The notes: generated by a model from the letters alone, not told the origin. A DNA stretch of 64,000 nucleotides from Acinetobacter sp. XS-4 (GCF_023920705.1 NZ_CP094657.1:4107405-4171404), one strand, 5' to 3'; positions 1-9,170 are shown, counted from the stretch's first letter. Numbers and translations: made by a program.

Positions 1-73
1 AAGGTAAAAGATAAATATGACGAGGCTTAGGAGATTCTGTTACAAAAGGTAAGTCTTTATTTTTATTATTCAT
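1..73 (-). CDS. Possible partial coding sequence running off the left edge
   Basis: On the minus strand an ATG at position 73 opens a frame that reads MNNKNKDLPFVTESPKPRH and then IYLLP before leaving the window. The nearest upstream in-frame stop (TGA) is about 24 bases before the ATG, so this is the first plausible start. A GTGAGG stretch lies 11 bases upstream as a weak ribosome binding site. It has the same orientation as the phospholipase gene to its right. Only 24 codons are visible and I do not recognise the protein. Confidence 0.4.
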   Translation of the reverse strand, partial: MNNKNKDLPFVTESPKPRHIYLLP

Positions 74-428
74 CGGTACAACAGCCTCACCCGCAAATAA
101 AGTTTTATATCAACAGCCTAAACCCTGTATTTACTATCGTGACAGGAATATCTTGTTTCTCTTTATCAACCTACACGACGGAGTCTTACCGTCTAGATTT
201 TTTTTGCCAACAGCTAATTCTGTTACTTTGGTTTTGCCCTGAATGGCGACTAAAGCCATGCAAGGCAAAAGGCATTGCCATCTGCAAAACCTGCCCACTT
301 TCATCCTTTATCCTATTTTGTTGCAAAAATAAGATCCTTATAGATTATAGACAGGTTGCAGATGACTTTTAGCACCAGCTAATGAGGAATAAATTCCAAT
401 ACCCTCATTAAGGGAAAAACTTACCAGC
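74..428. other. Intergenic region left of plc
   Basis: No convincing gene is visible. The one open frame on the plus strand (139 to 372) has an unnatural composition rich in Cys and Phe, and no ribosome binding site. An 8-bp inverted repeat (TAATGAGG at 380-387, CCTCATTA at 403-410) lies just downstream of the phospholipase gene. It could end its transcript, although no clear T-run follows it on the minus strand. The rest presumably holds the promoter of the gene leaving the left edge. Confidence 0.4.
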
Positions 429-2597
429 TTAAGACTCTACATAACCCATATACGGATCAGAAATTGAATCTTCTTGAGTTTCTATACGACCCGCAAAACG
501 GCGGCTGAAAGTAGCATCATCAGCTAAGGTCACAGTGAAGTCGTACCAACCTCCAAATTCAGACATATCCCAAACCAGTTCTTTTTCAGAACTATTCGTT
601 TCTATAGCCCATGTCTTATTTGGAAAATAAGCATTTGCTTTGACTGTGAGCTTAACTGACTTATTACCATCGTGACGCACTTTTAAATACAAATTCGCAT
701 CACACTCTTCCACACAGACTCTAATTTCTGGCAATGCTTGAGTTTGGTTGGCTTGGCTTAAATTACCTTTAAACGCGCGGTGGAAACCATTTGGACCGAG
801 CACCCATAAATCGTACTGTCCATTTATAGTATTCCATACATCATCAAGCTGTTTACCCGCCTCAACCATGTAACGACGAGGAGCTACCGTAAGATCTAAT
901 CGGTTATACACATGAAAAACAGCTGCCTGCTTGCCAGTATTTGAGAACATCAGCTTTACAGTCTTTTGTGCTGCATCGACTTTGGCACTGGTGTGCAAAA
1001 TATATGGCAAAGCACGCGATGGTCTAATTCCCATTTCCTGCTGTGCAAATTCCTGTTGGTTTGGAATCGGAACTTGCAGCAATAGCTCTTGAGCAACACG
1101 AATCGCATCGGCCTCAGCTTTTGTTTTTTTCCCATTTAGTTCAGCGACAGGCAAAATATTCGGTGTTTTAAAATCAAAAGCTGTCGTTAAGTCACCACAT
1201 ACGGCACGGCGATATGGACTAATATTTGGCTCTTGCACACCAAAACGTTTTTCTAAGAATTGTAAAATAGAGGTATGGTCAAAGACTTGTGAATTCACCC
1301 AGCCACCACGGCTCCACGGAGAAATCACATACATTGGAACGCGTACCCCAGGCCCATACACCCGCCCGTCTGTTGCAGGTTGAGATTTTGAAGTCGCTAC
1401 TGCTGGATGGTTAAAGTATTCATAAGATACTTGTTGATCACTTAATGTCGTTTTCCCTTGAACTACACCCGTTTCATCTTTAGACGGTGCACTTGGTGAA
1501 GGAATATGGTCAAAGAAACCATCATTCTCATCAAAATTCACCAATAAAACGGTTTGGCTCCACAGTTCAGGATTTTCAGTTAATGCATTTAATACTTCCT
1601 GCATATACCAAGCGCCCTGCACAGGACTAGATGGTCCGGGGTGTTCGCTATAGGTCGCAGGAGCGACTAACCAACTCACTTGCGGCAATTTACCTTGTGC
1701 AATATCAGCTTTAAAGGTTCCCAAAAAACCACCATCGGGCATTGTGTTAGCAATACCCTTATAAAGCGGCTGTGTTGCATCGATTTTTTCATCGTATGCA
1801 GGGCATGTCGGCGTGTCGTTACTGACAGGTTGACCAGATTGTTCGTTTGCACGGCGATATTGTTTAAAGCCTGCAAGCGGGTTATCGGTAAAGTTATCTG
1901 GCATGTTTTGATAAACTTTCCATGTCACCCCAGCCTGCTGTAAGCGCTCAGGATAAGTCGTCCATTCATAACCTTCTGTTGATGGCCCAATCCCATCAAA
2001 TTCATTTACCACACTAGCTACACCTGCACCTGTAGGGCCATTGGTTCCCGTCCAGATAAATTTACGGTTTGGATTAGTTCCCGCATGCATAGCACAGTGG
2101 TAGGCATCACAAATCGTAAAAGCATTGGCTAAAGCAAACTGATATTCGACTTCTTGTTTTTTGTAGTAGCCCATCGACTGTGGTTTTTTATGCGCGACCC
2201 AATCACTCATACGACCATTGTCCCAAGCTCCTTGACCATCTGACCATGAATGATTTGTACCAGTAACACGCTGTGCGTTTCCTAAACGGCTGTCTAAATG
2301 GTAAGGCAATACTTTCTTTTTATTAGCATCATATTGCTCCCATACTTTTCGCCCTTCCGTCATTGGAATAGTAAAGCGGTCACCGAAACCACGCACGCCT
2401 TTTAGTGTTCCGAAATAATTATCGAATGAGCGGTTTTCCTGAGTCAAAATCACGATGTGTTTAACATCTTGAATAGTCCCATTTTCAACCTTAGCATCAA
2501 TTGCAAGGGCTTTTTGAATACTCAGAGGGAAACTCGCCAAAGCAGCTGTCCCAAACATTGTTTTTGTAGAATTTAAAAGAAATTCGCGACGATTCAT
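429..2597 (-). CDS. plc: Phosphocholine-specific phospholipase C
   Basis: 722 residues. It hydrolyses phosphatidylcholine-type lipids to diacylglycerol and a phosphorylated headgroup. The N-terminus is a twin-arginine signal (RREFLLN followed by a hydrophobic stretch ending near residue 32), so export should be by Tat, as for Pseudomonas PlcH/PlcN. The phosphoesterase domain opens with TQENRSFDNYFGT near residue 52 and includes NFDENDGFFDH and the HPGPSSP segment. Roughly the last 200 residues form the two beta-rich C-terminal domains of this family (DUF756). The length is normal. The start directly follows the Tat motif. A 44-residue lipoprotein gene ends 21 bases upstream on the same strand, so the two are probably co-transcribed. 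Acinetobacter has two paralogues; this neighbourhood (next to rph) fits plc1. Confidence 0.93.
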   Translation of the reverse strand: MNRREFLLNSTKTMFGTAALASFPLSIQKALAIDAKVENGTIQDVKHIVILTQENRSFDNYFGTLKGVRGFGDRFTIPMTEGRKVWEQYDANKKKVLPYHLDSRLGNAQRVTGTNHSWSDGQGAWDNGRMSDWVAHKKPQSMGYYKKQEVEYQFALANAFTICDAYHCAMHAGTNPNRKFIWTGTNGPTGAGVASVVNEFDGIGPSTEGYEWTTYPERLQQAGVTWKVYQNMPDNFTDNPLAGFKQYRRANEQSGQPVSNDTPTCPAYDEKIDATQPLYKGIANTMPDGGFLGTFKADIAQGKLPQVSWLVAPATYSEHPGPSSPVQGAWYMQEVLNALTENPELWSQTVLLVNFDENDGFFDHIPSPSAPSKDETGVVQGKTTLSDQQVSYEYFNHPAVATSKSQPATDGRVYGPGVRVPMYVISPWSRGGWVNSQVFDHTSILQFLEKRFGVQEPNISPYRRAVCGDLTTAFDFKTPNILPVAELNGKKTKAEADAIRVAQELLLQVPIPNQQEFAQQEMGIRPSRALPYILHTSAKVDAAQKTVKLMFSNTGKQAAVFHVYNRLDLTVAPRRYMVEAGKQLDDVWNTINGQYDLWVLGPNGFHRAFKGNLSQANQTQALPEIRVCVEECDANLYLKVRHDGNKSVKLTVKANAYFPNKTWAIETNSSEKELVWDMSEFGGWYDFTVTLADDATFSRRFAGRIETQEDSISDPYMGYVES

Positions 2598-2618
2598 TAG
2601 TTCTATCCTAAGTTCTTA

Positions 2619-2753
2619 TTATGGTGCACAGTGCATTTTGCAATTACTGGTTGGCGGTGTTGTTGGCGATGAATTATCTGAGTCGTTATCATCGTTACAA
2701 GCACTGAGCAGAAGTGCTAAAGAAGTAATTAATAGAAGTGAAAGTTTTCGCAT
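2619..2753 (-). CDS. Small lipoprotein, 44 residues, upstream of plc
   Basis: The frame starts at ATG 2753 and reads MRKLSLLLITSLALLLSAC, then an Asp/Asn/Ser-rich linker, then TTPPTSNCKMHCAP. The first 19 residues are a textbook lipoprotein signal peptide with lipobox LLSAC, so the mature protein would be a lipidated peptide of only about 26 residues with two further cysteines (NCKMHC). It lies 21 bases upstream of the phospholipase start in the same orientation, which suggests a shared transcript. It is too short for most gene callers. I do not know a function. A lipidated anchor or accessory peptide for the neighbouring lipase is inference only. The lipobox and operon position make chance unlikely. 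Confidence 0.72.
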   Translation of the reverse strand: MRKLSLLLITSLALLLSACNDDNDSDNSSPTTPPTSNCKMHCAP

Positions 2754-2844
2754 TGGTTTTTTCCAAACGGTTTAAATGCGAACTACTAATAAAGTGAAAA
2801 AGTGACAGGCAGGTGATGTTTTTATGTCGATTTGATGAAGACAT

Positions 2845-2874
2845 AAAAAAACGCATCCGAAGATGCGTTTTTTT
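2845..2874 (-). terminator. Intrinsic terminator of rph
   Basis: A 7-bp stem (ACGCATC and GATGCGT) with loop CGAA is flanked by A-runs and T-runs. It lies 14 bases past the rph stop and can work in both directions. Confidence 0.85.
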
Positions 2875-2887
2875 AGAAAGCCTAAAA

Positions 2888-3604
2888 TTACCAGCCTAAA
2901 GCTTCTTGTTGCTTTTTAATCAGCTCGGCAATTCCTTTTTCAGCCATTTCTAACATGTCATTGCTTTGTGCACGAGTAAATGGTTTATCTTCAGCTGTAC
3001 CTTGAATTTCAATAAATTCGCCAGCTTGTGTCATCACCACGTTTAAGTCAGTTTGACAGTTCGAATCTTCTTCATAGCAAAGATCAAGTAATACTTCGTC
3101 TTGATAAATACCAACAGAGATTGCTGCCACTAAACTTTTTAGTGGATCTTGTTTAATTTTTTTGTTGCTGAGCAATACATTCATCGCATCAACCAAAGCA
3201 ACAGCTGCACCAGTGATGGCTGCTGTTCGTGTCCCGCCATCAGCTTGAATCACATCACAGTCAACTGTAATCGTGTTCTCACCCAATTTTTTCAAATCCA
3301 CCATGGCACGTAGGCTACGACCAATCAGACGTTGGATTTCCTGTGTTCGGCCCGACTGTTTACCACGTGCTGCTTCACGGTCACTACGAGTATGGGTTGA
3401 ACGCGGTAACATGCCATATTCAGCAGTAACCCAGCCCTGTCCTTTTCCTTTTAAAAATCGTGGCACTGAATTATCGATACTTGCAGTACACAATACTTTG
3501 GTATGACCAAACTCAACCAGAACTGAACCTTCTGCGTAACGGGTATAGTTGCGTGTAATTTTTACTTCACGTAACTGGTCTAATGCTCTTTGGTCAATAC
3601 GCAT
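2888..3604 (-). CDS. rph: Ribonuclease PH
   Basis: 238 residues, the standard length. RNase PH is a phosphate-dependent 3' to 5' exoribonuclease that trims the 3' ends of tRNA precursors; it forms a hexameric ring in the cytoplasm. The N-terminus ([27 protein letters not shown] in shortened form) is typical. [20 protein letters not shown] corresponds to the phosphate-binding arginine region, and [17 protein letters not shown] is the strongly conserved core of the family. It is a single gene with its own terminator. The start ATG at 3604 is preceded by AAGGAATCATT on the minus strand. No truncation is seen. Confidence 0.96.
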   Translation of the reverse strand: MRIDQRALDQLREVKITRNYTRYAEGSVLVEFGHTKVLCTASIDNSVPRFLKGKGQGWVTAEYGMLPRSTHTRSDREAARGKQSGRTQEIQRLIGRSLRAMVDLKKLGENTITVDCDVIQADGGTRTAAITGAAVALVDAMNVLLSNKKIKQDPLKSLVAAISVGIYQDEVLLDLCYEEDSNCQTDLNVVMTQAGEFIEIQGTAEDKPFTRAQSNDMLEMAEKGIAELIKKQQEALGW

Positions 3605-3689
3605 AATGATTCCTTAAAACAATGGCACAAATATAATTGCACCGTAGTATATCTCAATTACACGTACTTTCCCTTTTACTTATTGGTAA

Positions 3690-3721
3690 AGAGCATCGCT
3701 TGATAACTCAAACAATGCTCT
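3690..3721 (-). terminator. Possible terminator of the desaturase operon
   Basis: AGAGCAT (3690-3696) and ATGCTCT (3715-3721) pair across an 18-base loop about 10 bases beyond the desaturase stop codon. Only three T residues follow on the minus strand, so this is a weak terminator or just a hairpin. Confidence 0.35.
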
Positions 3722-3729
3722 ATCTTTAA

Positions 3730-4893
3730 TTAAACAGCTTTGCCAAACATGCCTTTCACTGTCTCAACAAAGGTCCGCTTGGTCGACACCAAACGATCAA
3801 CCACATTATCAGGCAAAGAGTGAACAGCCAGACGTTTATATACACTCACAATTTGAGATCCAAAGGGTGCGGTATTGTACTGTTGACCGAACTCTGCACA
3901 AACTTCACGTACTTTAGGTGCCATCTCTTGATAGCGGTTGGCAGGTACATCGGGAAACAAATGGTGCTCGATTTGATGACTCAAGTTACCACTCAAGAAA
4001 TGCATGATTTTACCGCCAGTAAAGTTTGCTGAACCACGAATCTGACGCAAGTACCACTCTGCTTTGGTTTCATTATCAATATTGTCAGTGATAATTTCAG
4101 AGTCTTCTGTGAAATGGCCACAATAAATCACGGTCGATGCCCAGTAGTTACGGATCAAGTTAGCAAAAAAGTTACCAACCAATACTGGCAAGAACATTGG
4201 TCCTGCAATGAGTGGGAACAGCACATAATCTTTACCAAACTGACGTACCATTTTTTTACGTAGATTTTTGGATTCTACATATACTTCTTTCCAAGTTTTG
4301 GTGCCATCAAACAACACTTTTTCCATTTCTAGACGTTGTAAAGCCAGTAGCCATTCAAAACCTGTTGACAATACAAAACCCATTGGCACGTTGAATAAAA
4401 AACGGGTTTCCCACTTTTGCTCACGGCTCATGCGCATCACACCATAACCGCTAATATCATGATCCATGCCAAACACATTGGTATAGGTATGATGCTTATA
4501 GTTATGGGTATATTTCCAGTCTTCACCTGTACACACCGTATCCCAGTCATAGGTTGCACCGTTAAGCGTCAGATCATTTAACCAGTCAAACTGACCATGC
4601 ATCACATTATGACCGAGTTCCATGTTTTCAACGATTTTAGATACGCCTAGCATAGCCATACCCAACAACCATACAGGTGGAATCCAACCACCAAACATCA
4701 ACATGCCACGTGATGCAATTTCGGTGTAGCGTACAAAATTACGTACTTTGTAAATATATTTTGAATCTTGCTCCCCAAGATCTTTCATCACTTCAAGACG
4801 AATTTCTTCAATACGGCGACCAAAAGCTTCTGTTTGCTCTGGGGTTAAATGTGCCGATTTTGATGTTGCTTTAAGTTCTACTGCCATATTCAT
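3730..4893 (-). CDS. Membrane fatty acid (acyl-CoA type) desaturase
   Basis: 387 residues. It introduces a double bond into acyl chains using O2 and electrons from a partner reductase. All three histidine boxes of the membrane di-iron desaturases are present: H95-N-V-M-H99, H130-N-Y-K-H134-H135 and H306-Q-I-E-H310-H311. Hydrophobic segments lie near residues 65-90 and 225-255. The ferredoxin-type reductase gene lies 33 bases upstream on the same strand, which fits an operon like DesC-DesB of Pseudomonas, where DesB is the desaturase and DesC the reductase. The divergent TetR gene and the palindromes at 5985-6059 suggest repression according to the ratio of unsaturated to saturated acyl-CoA. 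The exact regiospecificity cannot be read from the sequence. Confidence 0.9.
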   Translation of the reverse strand: MNMAVELKATSKSAHLTPEQTEAFGRRIEEIRLEVMKDLGEQDSKYIYKVRNFVRYTEIASRGMLMFGGWIPPVWLLGMAMLGVSKIVENMELGHNVMHGQFDWLNDLTLNGATYDWDTVCTGEDWKYTHNYKHHTYTNVFGMDHDISGYGVMRMSREQKWETRFLFNVPMGFVLSTGFEWLLALQRLEMEKVLFDGTKTWKEVYVESKNLRKKMVRQFGKDYVLFPLIAGPMFLPVLVGNFFANLIRNYWASTVIYCGHFTEDSEIITDNIDNETKAEWYLRQIRGSANFTGGKIMHFLSGNLSHQIEHHLFPDVPANRYQEMAPKVREVCAEFGQQYNTAPFGSQIVSVYKRLAVHSLPDNVVDRLVSTKRTFVETVKGMFGKAV

Positions 4894-4926
4894 AATGGTA
4901 TCCTCAAATCTCTTTTATGTTTGTTT

Positions 4927-5952
4927 TTATAGATCAATAGTGACTGGGCTTAATGCCTGGTTCACGCATAACTTAATTGCACGATTTGGTTGATCGTCAA
5001 TTTCACCTGTTAATATATTCTGGGTAACACCACTGACTTTGGTACACGTACATTGGTTACATACACCCATACGACAACCATGCTGTGGACGTAAACCAGC
5101 CTGCTCTGCACTGCTTAATAACGTTGTCGTGGCAATAAAGTTTTGTTGTGAACGACGAAATACGATGGGTTGTGCTTCATTAGACTGTTCAATTTGAACA
5201 GGCATGAAAAACTCTTGATGAAGCTGCGACTGAGCACTTTGCTGCGCATAAATTTCATTTGCCTGTTGCATCATGCCGTGGTGTCCACACACATACGTTG
5301 CGGTCTGTGCGTAATCAGGAACCAACTTTTGCAATAGGTCTTCAGTTAAATGCTGCTTTTGCTCGGCTGTATTAAAAAAATGATAGTGAAGCTCTGGATG
5401 CTTTTCTGCCAAAGCTTTTAATTCAGCATGAAAAATTTCTGCACGATTAAAGTAAATGACATGAATCTGTTTAAGCTGCTGCTTCAAAGCTTGCTGCAAC
5501 AGTGAATAAATTGCAGTAATACCACTCCCTGACGCAATTAAAATCGCAGGTTGCTGGTCTTGGTGCAAAGTAAAATCACCTTGTGGCTGTGAAATCTCAA
5601 TGCACTCACCAACATGCAATCGTTGAACTGCACTAGACACTAAGCCTTGTACTTTAATACCTAAAGAGATTTCACCTTGAGGAGTTACTTCAATAATTGA
5701 ATAACTACGCTGTTGGTAAACTCCATCTATCAGTAGTGTTAATAGAATACTTTGCCCAGCACGTACCTGATCGAAATTAAAATTACGATTCGGTTTAAGC
5801 TTAATAAGCACCATATCGGTATGTAGAGACTGAACTGCAATAACTTCTGCAAGTACGCGTTTCCAAGCCCAAGTCACGTTAATTTTCTGCAAAACAAAAT
5901 CAACGAAATCTTCTCGGACCAAATGTGGCTGATAACTAAGTGTTGCGTTCAT
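4927..5952 (-). CDS. Ferredoxin reductase, FAD/NAD(P)H plus 2Fe-2S domain
   Basis: 341 residues. It should pass electrons from NAD(P)H through FAD and a plant-type 2Fe-2S centre to the adjacent desaturase. Order of domains: FAD-binding beta barrel (RSYSI near residue 80), NAD-binding domain (ILIASGSGITAIYSLL near residue 138; YVCGHHGMM near residue 218), then a C-terminal 2Fe-2S ferredoxin domain with HGCRMGVCNQCTC and a fourth cysteine in IKLCVNQ near the end. This layout is shared with DesC-type reductases. It is the first gene of the minus-strand operon, and three operator-like palindromes lie just upstream of its start. No missing ligand is seen. Confidence 0.9.
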   Translation of the reverse strand: MNATLSYQPHLVREDFVDFVLQKINVTWAWKRVLAEVIAVQSLHTDMVLIKLKPNRNFNFDQVRAGQSILLTLLIDGVYQQRSYSIIEVTPQGEISLGIKVQGLVSSAVQRLHVGECIEISQPQGDFTLHQDQQPAILIASGSGITAIYSLLQQALKQQLKQIHVIYFNRAEIFHAELKALAEKHPELHYHFFNTAEQKQHLTEDLLQKLVPDYAQTATYVCGHHGMMQQANEIYAQQSAQSQLHQEFFMPVQIEQSNEAQPIVFRRSQQNFIATTTLLSSAEQAGLRPQHGCRMGVCNQCTCTKVSGVTQNILTGEIDDQPNRAIKLCVNQALSPVTIDL

Positions 5953-5984
5953 ACGTTCCTCTTTTGTATCTGGCTATTTATTTG

Positions 5985-6059
5985 AGTGAACACATGTTCG
6001 TATAGTGAACATATGTACACTATATTTATAACTGTTCACTCAGTCAACACTTGTTCACT
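5985..6059. promoter_or_regulatory. Three DesT/FabR-type operator palindromes
   Basis: Three 18-bp imperfect palindromes lie between the divergent reductase and tetR genes: AGTGAACACATGTTCGTA (5985-6002), AGTGAACATATGTACACT (6004-6021) and AGTCAACACTTGTTCACT (6042-6059). The first two are offset by 19 bp, about two helical turns. All share AGTGAACA-N2-TGTTCACT symmetry, which resembles what I recall of DesT sites in Pseudomonas. They probably control both the desaturase operon and the repressor gene. Binding itself is inference. Confidence 0.75.
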
Positions 6060-6125
6060 ATTTTTTTTATGAAAGTTTGCTCTTTTTTGTTAGACTCTGG
6101 CTCACGGTTTAAATAGGCTCTTTTA

Positions 6126-6764
6126 ATGTCGATACGGGATGAACGAAAACAGCAAAGTCGTCAAGCACTTCTAGATGCAGCCTTGCATCTGAGCACGTCT
6201 GGGCGCTCGTTCAGTAGTATCAGTTTGCGTGAAGTTGCACGTGAAGTTGGTTTGGTACCGACAGCGTTCTATCGCCATTTTCAAGATATGGATGAACTTG
6301 GCAAGGAACTGGTTGACCAAGTCGCGCTACATTTAAAAAGTGTTTTACATCAACTGGGTCAAAGTTATTTACAACATAAATCGACCAAAACTCAGACCAG
6401 CATTGAGCTATTTGTTCAGGCGGTAAATCATAGCCCTAAGCAGTGGCAATTTATGATTTCCGAGCGTTGGGGCGGTTCAGAAACGGTTCGTGCAGCCATT
6501 GCTAGAGAAATCGAATTTCTGATTGAAGATCTAACAACTGATCTGACTAAACTCGAAAATTTTAAACATATTCAACAACCTCAAGACTTAAATGTCCTAT
6601 CCACTATTTTGACCAACATGTCATTTACATGGGCAATGACATGGCTCAACCTATCAAAACAATATCAAGGTGATCAGCTCAAGCTGCAACAAACTGCCTT
6701 TATTGAAAATGCGTCTACACAAGTTCGCTTACTCTTTAGAGGGATTGCAAACTGGGAACGTTAG
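6126..6764 (+). CDS. desT: TetR-family regulator of unsaturated fatty acid synthesis (DesT/FabR-like)
   Basis: 212 residues. The N-terminal HTH domain is very close to FabR and DesT: RSFSSISLREVAREVGLVP, then TAFYRHFQDMDELGKELV, with the recognition helix around residues 42-52. The C-terminal domain binds ligand, acyl-CoA in DesT. The gene is divergent from the desaturase and reductase operon, and the shared intergenic region holds three palindromes suited to a TetR dimer. I infer that it represses the desaturase genes when unsaturated acyl-CoA is plentiful. The assignment between DesT and FabR rests on the neighbouring desaturase genes. Confidence 0.82.
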   Translation: MSIRDERKQQSRQALLDAALHLSTSGRSFSSISLREVAREVGLVPTAFYRHFQDMDELGKELVDQVALHLKSVLHQLGQSYLQHKSTKTQTSIELFVQAVNHSPKQWQFMISERWGGSETVRAAIAREIEFLIEDLTTDLTKLENFKHIQQPQDLNVLSTILTNMSFTWAMTWLNLSKQYQGDQLKLQQTAFIENASTQVRLLFRGIANWER

Positions 6765-6812
6765 AAGCGGCAAATGACAAAAAACAGGTTATGTGGTAAT
6801 ACGTAAAGAGAG

Positions 6813-6856
6813 AAAGAAAAAGGCTAAAAATTTCGAGAAAAGTCTTTTTCTTTTTT
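6813..6856 (+). terminator. Terminator after the desT-like gene
   Basis: AAAGAAAAAGGCT (6813-6825) pairs with AGTCTTTTTCTTT (6841-6853) with one G-T pair, followed by further T residues. The stem is AT-rich, so strength is uncertain. Confidence 0.45.
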
Positions 6857-6902
6857 ACAGGAAGTAAATTATTAGTTAGGCCAAACTGGTGTGGGAATAC
6901 CT

Positions 6903-7550
6903 ATGAATCTTGATCGTCATACACAGTTTTTGATGCGCAAAGAAAAAATTCTAAGCGTGGCAGAAAAGTTGTTACTAGAAAACAATCAGGAAATTACTCT
7001 AGATGAGTTAGTGGCCGAGCTAGATATTGCTAAAGGCACACTTTATAAGCATTTTAGAAGTAAAAATGAGCTTCTGCTTGAGCTCATTATTCAAAATGAA
7101 AAGCAAATTTTAGAAATTTCTAAAAAATATAATACAGATTTCAAAGAGTATGCCCCTCATTACATGCTTCATCATTTGCTCACGCCGGGAAAAACCATTT
7201 TATTGCATCAACTTGAAGAAAATCTGACAATGACAGAGTCTAAGTTGAAGCATCTTTTCGAAGAGCTTTATGAAATCCGCCAACAGCGTATTTTAGCAAT
7301 TAAAGATATTACAGAAAATTATTTAAAATCATTAAATTATGATATGTCGATTCGTGATTATTTGTCTTATATTTGGTCACTGACTTATGGTGCATCACTG
7401 CTTTTAAATTCTACGTATTACCAGCGCTCTATTGGTTCTCGCCAAAAATTAATTAATTTATATATTAATCAGGCATTATCACTGCCCACTCAAACTGTTA
7501 ATTTTGATGTTTTAAATTTTCAAATTGAAGATGAAAACCCAAAAAATTAA
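6903..7550 (+). CDS. TetR/AcrR-family transcriptional regulator
   Basis: 215 residues from the ATG at 6903. A GTG at 6891 in the same frame would add four residues, but the GTGGGA sequence 6 to 11 bases before the ATG looks like the ribosome binding site. The N-terminal HTH is clear: EITLDELVAELDIAKGTLYK, then HFRSKNELLLELI. The remainder is a helical ligand-binding domain that I cannot assign. The gene is preceded by the terminator-like hairpin of desT and followed by a shared terminator facing dsbA, so it is monocistronic. No neighbour suggests its target. Confidence 0.85.
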   Translation: MNLDRHTQFLMRKEKILSVAEKLLLENNQEITLDELVAELDIAKGTLYKHFRSKNELLLELIIQNEKQILEISKKYNTDFKEYAPHYMLHHLLTPGKTILLHQLEENLTMTESKLKHLFEELYEIRQQRILAIKDITENYLKSLNYDMSIRDYLSYIWSLTYGASLLLNSTYYQRSIGSRQKLINLYINQALSLPTQTVNFDVLNFQIEDENPKN

Positions 7551-7609
7551 TTGAAATATTTCGTGATCATTAACAAAAAATTAAACATCGATATAAATTT
7601 TAATTAAAT

Positions 7610-7639
7610 AAAAATGGGCTTCATTCGAAGCCCATTTTT
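7610..7639. terminator. Bidirectional terminator between tetR and dsbA
   Basis: GGGCTTC (7616-7622), loop ATTC, GAAGCCC (7627-7633), flanked by A-runs and T-runs, serves the convergent genes on both sides. Confidence 0.88.
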
Positions 7640-7658
7640 GAAGTAAAGCCTAAACAAC

Positions 7659-8276
7659 TTATTTTGCTTTACGTTCTTTCTCAATTAAATAATTAAGAAC
7701 TTGAGTAACTTTACCATCTTCACCCTGTACAACATATTTACCATTAACGACAACCGCAGGAACACCTGTTAATTGGTACTGTTGAGCAAGTTTATTTGAC
7801 TCGGCAACTTTTGCAGTCACGGCAAATGAGTTGTAAGTGCTATTAAACTTCTGTTCAGGCACGCCATAACGAGTAAAGAACTTCGCAGCAGAAGCCTGAT
7901 CAAAAATTTGCTGACCATTCACCTGAATCGCATGGAATAATGGTAAATGCGTGCGTTTACGTACACCTAATGCCTCAGATGTATAATAAGTACGCGCCCC
8001 TTGTTCCCACATTTTATTCATTGCAGCTGGTGTACGTACAAAACGCACATCGTTAGGAATCTGTTTTAACCACGTTTGCATATGCGGTTCAAGTTTAAAA
8101 CAGTGTGGACATCCATACCAAAAGAACTCTCGAACTTCGATTTTCCCCGGAACTTCCACTTTGCCTGGATTGGCAATCACGGTGTAGTCTTTACCAGCAA
8201 CAAAATCTGCTGCCATTGCACCACCCGATACGGCCATAATTGCTGCGCTTAAACCACCCAAAACCAATTTTTTCAT
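7659..8276 (-). CDS. dsbA: Thiol:disulfide interchange protein DsbA
   Basis: 205 residues. Periplasmic thioredoxin-fold oxidase that introduces disulfides into exported proteins and is reoxidised by DsbB. A Sec signal peptide ends at GGAMA (residue 22). The active site is C56-P-H-C59 within FFWYGCPHCFKLEPH, and the cis-proline loop is TGVPAVVVNG. An alpha-helical insertion separates the two halves of the thioredoxin fold. The length is normal. It is transcribed alone and divergently from ubiG. A second periplasmic thiol enzyme, DsbC, is encoded at 57189-57887. Confidence 0.96.
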   Translation of the reverse strand: MKKLVLGGLSAAIMAVSGGAMAADFVAGKDYTVIANPGKVEVPGKIEVREFFWYGCPHCFKLEPHMQTWLKQIPNDVRFVRTPAAMNKMWEQGARTYYTSEALGVRKRTHLPLFHAIQVNGQQIFDQASAAKFFTRYGVPEQKFNSTYNSFAVTAKVAESNKLAQQYQLTGVPAVVVNGKYVVQGEDGKVTQVLNYLIEKERKAK

Positions 8277-8456
8277 TGCTACAGCTTTTCCTCTAAGTTG
8301 TTATGCATTAGCTTATGCTCTAAATATAAAACAAATATGCTAAATTCGTTTTGCTTCTGTGAAGTTTTTTATTGGGTTTATCGCTTTTTTCCCAATAATC
8401 GCTACACTAACGGCGAACTATATCCAAAAAGATAACTCAAGTTTAGAGGTAGCACC

Positions 8457-9170
8457 ATGTCGCAATTGAATGTTGATTTACAAGAAATCGCAAAGTTTGA
8501 AGCACTTGCTGCCAAATGGTGGGATCAACATTCTGAATTTCGCCCACTTCATCAAATTAATCCACTACGTTTAAACTGGATTGATGAGCGTGTAGGCGGC
8601 CTTGCTGGTAAGAAAGTACTTGATGTCGGTTGTGGTGGCGGTATTTTGGCAGAGAGCATGGCACGTCGTGGAGCAGATGTACTTGGTATTGATATGGGCG
8701 AAGCACCGCTAGCTGTTGGCCGTTTGCATGCTCAGCAAGACAATGTTCAAAATATTGAATATCGCCAAATTCCTGTAGAAGAATTAGCACAAGAACAAGC
8801 AGGTCAATACGATGTGGTAACTTGCATGGAAATGATGGAACACGTTCCAGATCCAGCATCTATTGTAAGAGCTTGTCAGGCTTTGGTTAAACCGGGTGGC
8901 CATGTGTTCTTCTCAACTATTAACCGTAACCCAAAATCTTATTTATTTGCCATTATTGGCGCAGAATACGTACTACGCATGTTGCCAAAAGGTACACATG
9001 ATTATCATAAATTTATTCGACCATCTGAAATGGCACATGACATTCGTAATGCAGGTCTTACTCTAAAAGAAATGACAGGACTGCACTACAACCCGCTGAC
9101 CAAGCATTACTGGTTAGCGCCAAATGTTGACGTTAATTATATGGTTCACACGATAAATACAGGTGCATGA
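8457..9170 (+). CDS. ubiG: Ubiquinone biosynthesis O-methyltransferase UbiG
   Basis: 237 residues. It carries out both O-methylations of the ubiquinone ring using S-adenosylmethionine. The SAM-binding motif [13 protein letters not shown] lies near residues 54-66, and the UbiG-specific N-terminus ([20 protein letters not shown]) and the motif [12 protein letters not shown] are present. A ribosome binding site, AGAGGT, lies 8 bases before the start. The stop overlaps the start of mupP in ATGATGA, so translation is probably coupled. The cluster ubiG-mupP-yciK is conserved with Pseudomonas. Confidence 0.96.
   Translation: MSQLNVDLQEIAKFEALAAKWWDQHSEFRPLHQINPLRLNWIDERVGGLAGKKVLDVGCGGGILAESMARRGADVLGIDMGEAPLAVGRLHAQQDNVQNIEYRQIPVEELAQEQAGQYDVVTCMEMMEHVPDPASIVRACQALVKPGGHVFFSTINRNPKSYLFAIIGAEYVLRMLPKGTHDYHKFIRPSEMAHDIRNAGLTLKEMTGLHYNPLTKHYWLAPNVDVNYMVHTINTGA

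Noticed and set aside
139-372. 77-codon open frame on the plus strand left of plc
   Set aside because: Cys- and Phe-rich composition unlike a protein, no ribosome binding site, no recognisable motif.
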